Assembly: GCA_017881145.1 (NCBI GenBank) | Contig: JADGRG010000432.1 | Coordinates: 1 to 8,257 of the forward strand | Length of the DNA: 8,257 nucleotides | Direction: 5' to 3' | DNA from: Sandaracinaceae bacterium | Lineage (GTDB): Bacteria; Myxococcota_A; Polyangia; Polyangiales; JAFGIB01 | In this document: positions 6,277 through 8,257 of the stretch, piece by piece | Layout: every line of letters begins with the position of its first letter | Numbering within the stretch: position 1 is the first letter of the stretch | Position numbers and translations under genes: made by a program | Notes under the pieces: model-generated | The model's database searches: none | Told to the model about the DNA's origin: nothing | What the model saw: only the letters and a program-made list of their open reading frames with translations

Positions 6277-7362
6277 TCAGCCCAGGCGCTTTTCGACGGC
6301 CCGCAGCACCGCCTCGCCCATCTCGCGCGTGCCCACGACCTTCTCGCCGCGCCCGGCGATGTCGCCGGTGCGCACGCCAGCATCGAGCACGTCCTCGACT
6401 GCAGCATTGAGCGCCGCTGCCAGCTGCGGCTGCTTGGCCGTGTGTTCGAGCAGCATCGCGACAGTCATGATGGCAGCCAAGGGGTTGGCCTTGCCCTGGC
6501 CGGCAATATCCGGTGCCGAGCCGTGGATGGGCTCGTAGAGGGCAAACTTGTCGCCGAGCGCGGCCGAGGGCAGAAGCCCGATGGAGCCGGTGGCTGCGGC
6601 CGAGAGGTCGGAGAGGATGTCGCCGAACATGTTCTCCATGACCAGCACATCGAAGTCGGTGGGGCGCAGGATGATCTGCATCGCAGCGTTGTCGACGTAG
6701 AGGTGCGAGAGCGAAACGTCGGGGTATTCTTTGCCGAGCGTGGTCATGACGTCGCGCCACAGACCCATCACCTCGAGCACGTTGGCCTTGTCGACGCTGC
6801 AGAGCTTCTTCTTGCGACGGCGTGCGGTCTCGAAGCCCATCCGGCCGATGCGCACGATCTCGCTTTCGTTGTAGGTCATGGTGTTCAGGCCCACGCGCTT
6901 GCCAGGCTCACCCTGTACATAGCGCGGCTTGCCGAAGTAGAGCCCGCCCACCAGCTCGCGCACCACGATGAAGTCGAAACCCGCCGCACGCTCGGCCTTC
7001 AGCGGGCTGGCGTCGGCCAGCGCTTTGAAGAGCTTGGCCGGACGCAGGTTCGCGTAGACTTCCATATGCTCGCGCAGCCCGAGCAGCCCCTTCTCGGGGC
7101 GCTTGTCGGTGGGCAGGTTGTCCCACTTGGGACCGCCGCAGGCGCCGAGCAGCACCGCATCGGCCTCGCGCGAGCGATCCAGGACCGCCTGCGTGATGGG
7201 CGTGCCGTGCTTGTCGATGGATACGCCGCCGAAGAGGTCGTGCTCGAGCGTGAGTGCGATGCCGGAGCGGTTGCAGAGCAGCTCCAGAACCTTCAGAGCC
7301 TCCGCGGTGACCTCGGGGCCGATTCCATCACCCGCCAGCACCAAGACATCGAGCTTCGCCAT
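6277..7362 (-). CDS. leuB: 3-isopropylmalate dehydrogenase
   Basis: LeuB oxidises and decarboxylates (2R,3S)-3-isopropylmalate to 4-methyl-2-oxopentanoate with NAD+, the third committed step of leucine biosynthesis, in the cytoplasm. The 361 residues are full length for the family. Visible landmarks: GDGIGPEV (11-18); ANLRP with R107; R135 in VVREL; LYFGKPRY with Y142; VDKANVLEVMGLWR with catalytic K192; YVDNAAMQ with D224; the signature NMFGDILSDLSAAATGSIGLLPS (244-266) with metal-binding D248 and D252; and HGSAPDIAGQGKANP (280-293), the NAD-binding loop. The YFGKPR-type loop and the VREL motif favour isopropylmalate over isocitrate or tartrate. GGAG at 7370-7373, 7 bases before the ATG, supports the start. 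leuA, leuC and leuD are not in the window, so the leucine genes are split or lie elsewhere. It reads toward the beta-barrel gene and is divergent from the gene at 7495. Confidence 0.97.
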   Translation of the reverse strand: MAKLDVLVLAGDGIGPEVTAEALKVLELLCNRSGIALTLEHDLFGGVSIDKHGTPITQAVLDRSREADAVLLGACGGPKWDNLPTDKRPEKGLLGLREHMEVYANLRPAKLFKALADASPLKAERAAGFDFIVVRELVGGLYFGKPRYVQGEPGKRVGLNTMTYNESEIVRIGRMGFETARRRKKKLCSVDKANVLEVMGLWRDVMTTLGKEYPDVSLSHLYVDNAAMQIILRPTDFDVLVMENMFGDILSDLSAAATGSIGLLPSAALGDKFALYEPIHGSAPDIAGQGKANPLAAIMTVAMLLEHTAKQPQLAAALNAAVEDVLDAGVRTGDIAGRGEKVVGTREMGEAVLRAVEKRLG

Positions 7363-7427
7363 GCTTCGTCTCCATCGCTGCGCGCGAGAAAGCGCGGATG
7401 GGCTGATTTAGTGCAGAAACGCCCGGC

Positions 7428-7457
7428 GGTAAAGTTCAGCGTTGGGGCGCGGTCCAA
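7428..7457 (-). promoter_or_regulatory. weak candidate promoter for leuB
   Basis: On the - strand, TTGGAC (7457 to 7452) and TTTACC (7433 to 7428) are separated by 18 bases and would start transcription near 7420, giving a leader of about 58 bases before the leuB ATG. The -35 has a good TTGGAC, but the -10 is poor. Offered only because it is the best-spaced pair in the 132-base divergent gap. Confidence 0.2.
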
Positions 7458-7464
7458 GTAGCCC

Positions 7465-7480
7465 GGCACCCCGAGGTGCC
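7465..7480 (+). promoter_or_regulatory. palindromic operator candidate in the divergent gap
   Basis: GGCACC (7465-7470) and GGTGCC (7475-7480) form a perfect dyad around CCGA. It ends two bases before TATCCT (7482-7487), a TAnnnT -10-like box 7 bases from the ATG at 7495, so the dyad would fill the spacer of that promoter. No TTG-type -35 is seen. The position is what one expects for a regulator-bound operator of the split-barrel gene, perhaps also affecting divergent leuB. This is inference from position only. Confidence 0.35.
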
Positions 7481-7494
7481 CTATCCTGCCGCGC

Positions 7495-7881
7495 ATGACG
7501 CTCGATCCTCAGACAACTCCAGCTCTCGCCGAACGCCTGGCGCGCGTGCAGAGCAAGCTCACCACTGTGCTGACCCACTACGGGCGCAAGAGCGGCAAGC
7601 CTTATCGTGTGACCATCTGGTTCATGGCGAATGGCGACCACGCCTACCTGAGCACCATGAACATGAAGCGGCAGTGGGTTGCCAACGTGTTGGCGAACCA
7701 CAAGGTGTCGCTGCGCATCCGCGATGAGCTCTTCGAGGGCGAGCTCACGCAGGTGACTGACCCGCAAGAGATGCGGCGCGTGGTCAAGCTGATGAAGCGC
7801 AAGTATCCGATCACGCTGCCCTACCTCTGGCTGAAGAAGCAACCCGCCGGAGCGTTCCGAGTGCAGCTCAGCGCGCCGTAG
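7495..7881 (+). CDS. split-barrel protein of the deazaflavin (F420)-dependent nitroreductase type
   Basis: A 128-residue protein resembling the small PNPOx-like split-barrel family that includes mycobacterial Ddn and DUF385 proteins, which use deazaflavin F420 (some relatives use flavin or heme) in redox reactions. Matching parts: LTHYGRKSGKPYRVTIWFMANGDHAYL (26-52; compare the usual T-x-GRKSGKxRxxPL), then MKRQWVANVLANHKVSLRI (57-75; compare QWxxNLxANPxVxL), the helix that typically closes the cofactor site. The C-terminal half (76-128), with helix DPQEMRRVVKLMKRKYP, is also family-like. No ribosome binding site precedes the ATG; a -10-like box 8 bases upstream suggests a leaderless transcript. 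The next ORF starts directly after its stop (TAGATG). Cofactor cannot be decided from sequence, and F420 synthesis genes are not in the window. Confidence 0.75.
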   Translation: MTLDPQTTPALAERLARVQSKLTTVLTHYGRKSGKPYRVTIWFMANGDHAYLSTMNMKRQWVANVLANHKVSLRIRDELFEGELTQVTDPQEMRRVVKLMKRKYPITLPYLWLKKQPAGAFRVQLSAP

Positions 7882-8241
7882 ATGCGACAAGCACGCCTTT
7901 CGCAGCTGCTTGGGCTCTGGTCTGCCATCGCGGTTGCGTGCGTGCTCTGTGTTGCGTCGTTTGCGCAGGCCCGGCGCATGCGACCGCTCTTCGAGCCGAC
8001 CGATCTCGACAAAGAGAAACGCGAGGTCGACTTCCTGATCGTCGAAGGTTGCAAGCCGTGGCTCATGGTCGAAGCGAAGCTCTCGGACAACACGGTGTCG
8101 CCCGCGCTGCGCTACTTCCACGAGCGCTTCAAACCCTCGCAGGGCAGCGTGCAGCTCGTCCGCAATCTAGAGCATGCACGCACGGGCGCGCGCGCAGACG
8201 TGCGGGTGCTACCGGCGAGTTGGGTGCTGTCGAAGATGTGA
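7882..8241 (+). CDS. chimeric ORF: secretory leader fused to the C-terminal end of a DUF4143-type ATPase
   Basis: A 119-residue ORF that appears to be made of two unrelated parts. Residues 1-30 are a signal peptide or membrane segment (MRQARLSQLLGLWSAIAVAC...SFAQA), followed by RRMRPLFEPTDLD, which I associate with the start of secreted proteins of myxobacteria. From about residue 44, KREVDFLIVEGCKPWLMVEA...SPALRYFHERF and ...RADVRVLPASWVL look like the last part of AAA ATPases with a DUF4143 C-terminal, PD-(D/E)xK-like domain: D50 with E64-A-K66 fits the D...ExK core. The ATPase half (P-loop) and most of DUF4143 are absent. The frame is intact across the junction near 8008-8020, so a secreted short product could be made, but the nuclease-like fold would be incomplete. 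It abuts the preceding stop (TAGATG) with no clear ribosome binding site. Best read as a rearrangement product, possibly a pseudogene. Confidence 0.6.
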   Translation: MRQARLSQLLGLWSAIAVACVLCVASFAQARRMRPLFEPTDLDKEKREVDFLIVEGCKPWLMVEAKLSDNTVSPALRYFHERFKPSQGSVQLVRNLEHARTGARADVRVLPASWVLSKM

Positions 8242-8257
8242 GAGCGCAGCGTCTTCA

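Noticed and set aside
6442..7461. A 339-codon open frame on the + strand opposite leuB
   Set aside because: leuB on the other strand is full length with every catalytic motif; the antisense frame is His/Glu/Ala/Arg-rich, has no domain-like sequence, and is the usual shadow in GC-rich DNA.
1..8257. CRISPR array, IS element, tRNA, rRNA, toxin-antitoxin or phage-defence system
   Set aside because: No repeated spacers, transposase motifs, terminal inverted repeats, cloverleaf-like sequence or defence-gene cluster is visible; the DUF4143 tail alone is not a defence system.

Overview
The window is GC-rich bacterial chromosome, densely coded on both strands, with long spurious antisense ORFs of the kind strong GC3 bias produces. 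The gene mix suggests a myxobacterium-like member of the Myxococcota: a stand-alone DUF342/FapA protein with no flagellar genes, a two-CBS protein, a DUF4139 lipoprotein, a secreted beta-barrel protein, and a short secreted-protein leader. This assignment is an inference from gene content; no rRNA or other phylogenetic marker is present.

Layout. At the left on the + strand are an OsmC/Ohr-type protein (100-504), a DUF342/FapA-like beta-helix protein (713-2053) and a two-CBS-domain protein (2050-2469). The last two overlap by ATGA and are probably translationally coupled. Just past the CBS gene is a short, clearly recognisable core of a short-chain dehydrogenase (about 2495-2626) with neither start nor end. 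Its stop codon lies four bases from the stop of a convergent HPF/RaiA-family ribosome-associated protein (2620-2949, - strand). The leader of that gene carries two perfect inverted repeats.

The centre and right are - strand genes read right to left: leuB (6277-7362), a secreted outer-membrane beta-barrel protein with a charged linker (5344-6153), and a large DUF4139 lipoprotein with a C-terminal coiled coil (3078-5294). The last two are 49 bases apart and both are exported, so they probably form an envelope operon. leuB is the only gene with a certain metabolic role (leucine biosynthesis).

Divergent from leuB on the + strand are a small split-barrel protein of the deazaflavin/F420-dependent nitroreductase type (7495-7881) and, directly abutting it, a 119-residue ORF (7882-8241). 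This ORF appears chimeric: a secretory leader joined in frame to the last ~75 residues of a DUF4143-type ATPase.

I see no defence system, CRISPR, IS element, tRNA or rRNA, and no clearly new multi-gene system. The most notable items are the two gene-debris junctions (SDR fragment; DUF4143 fusion), the FapA-CBS pair outside a flagellar context, the lipoprotein/beta-barrel pair, and a dyad next to a possible leaderless promoter at 7465-7494.
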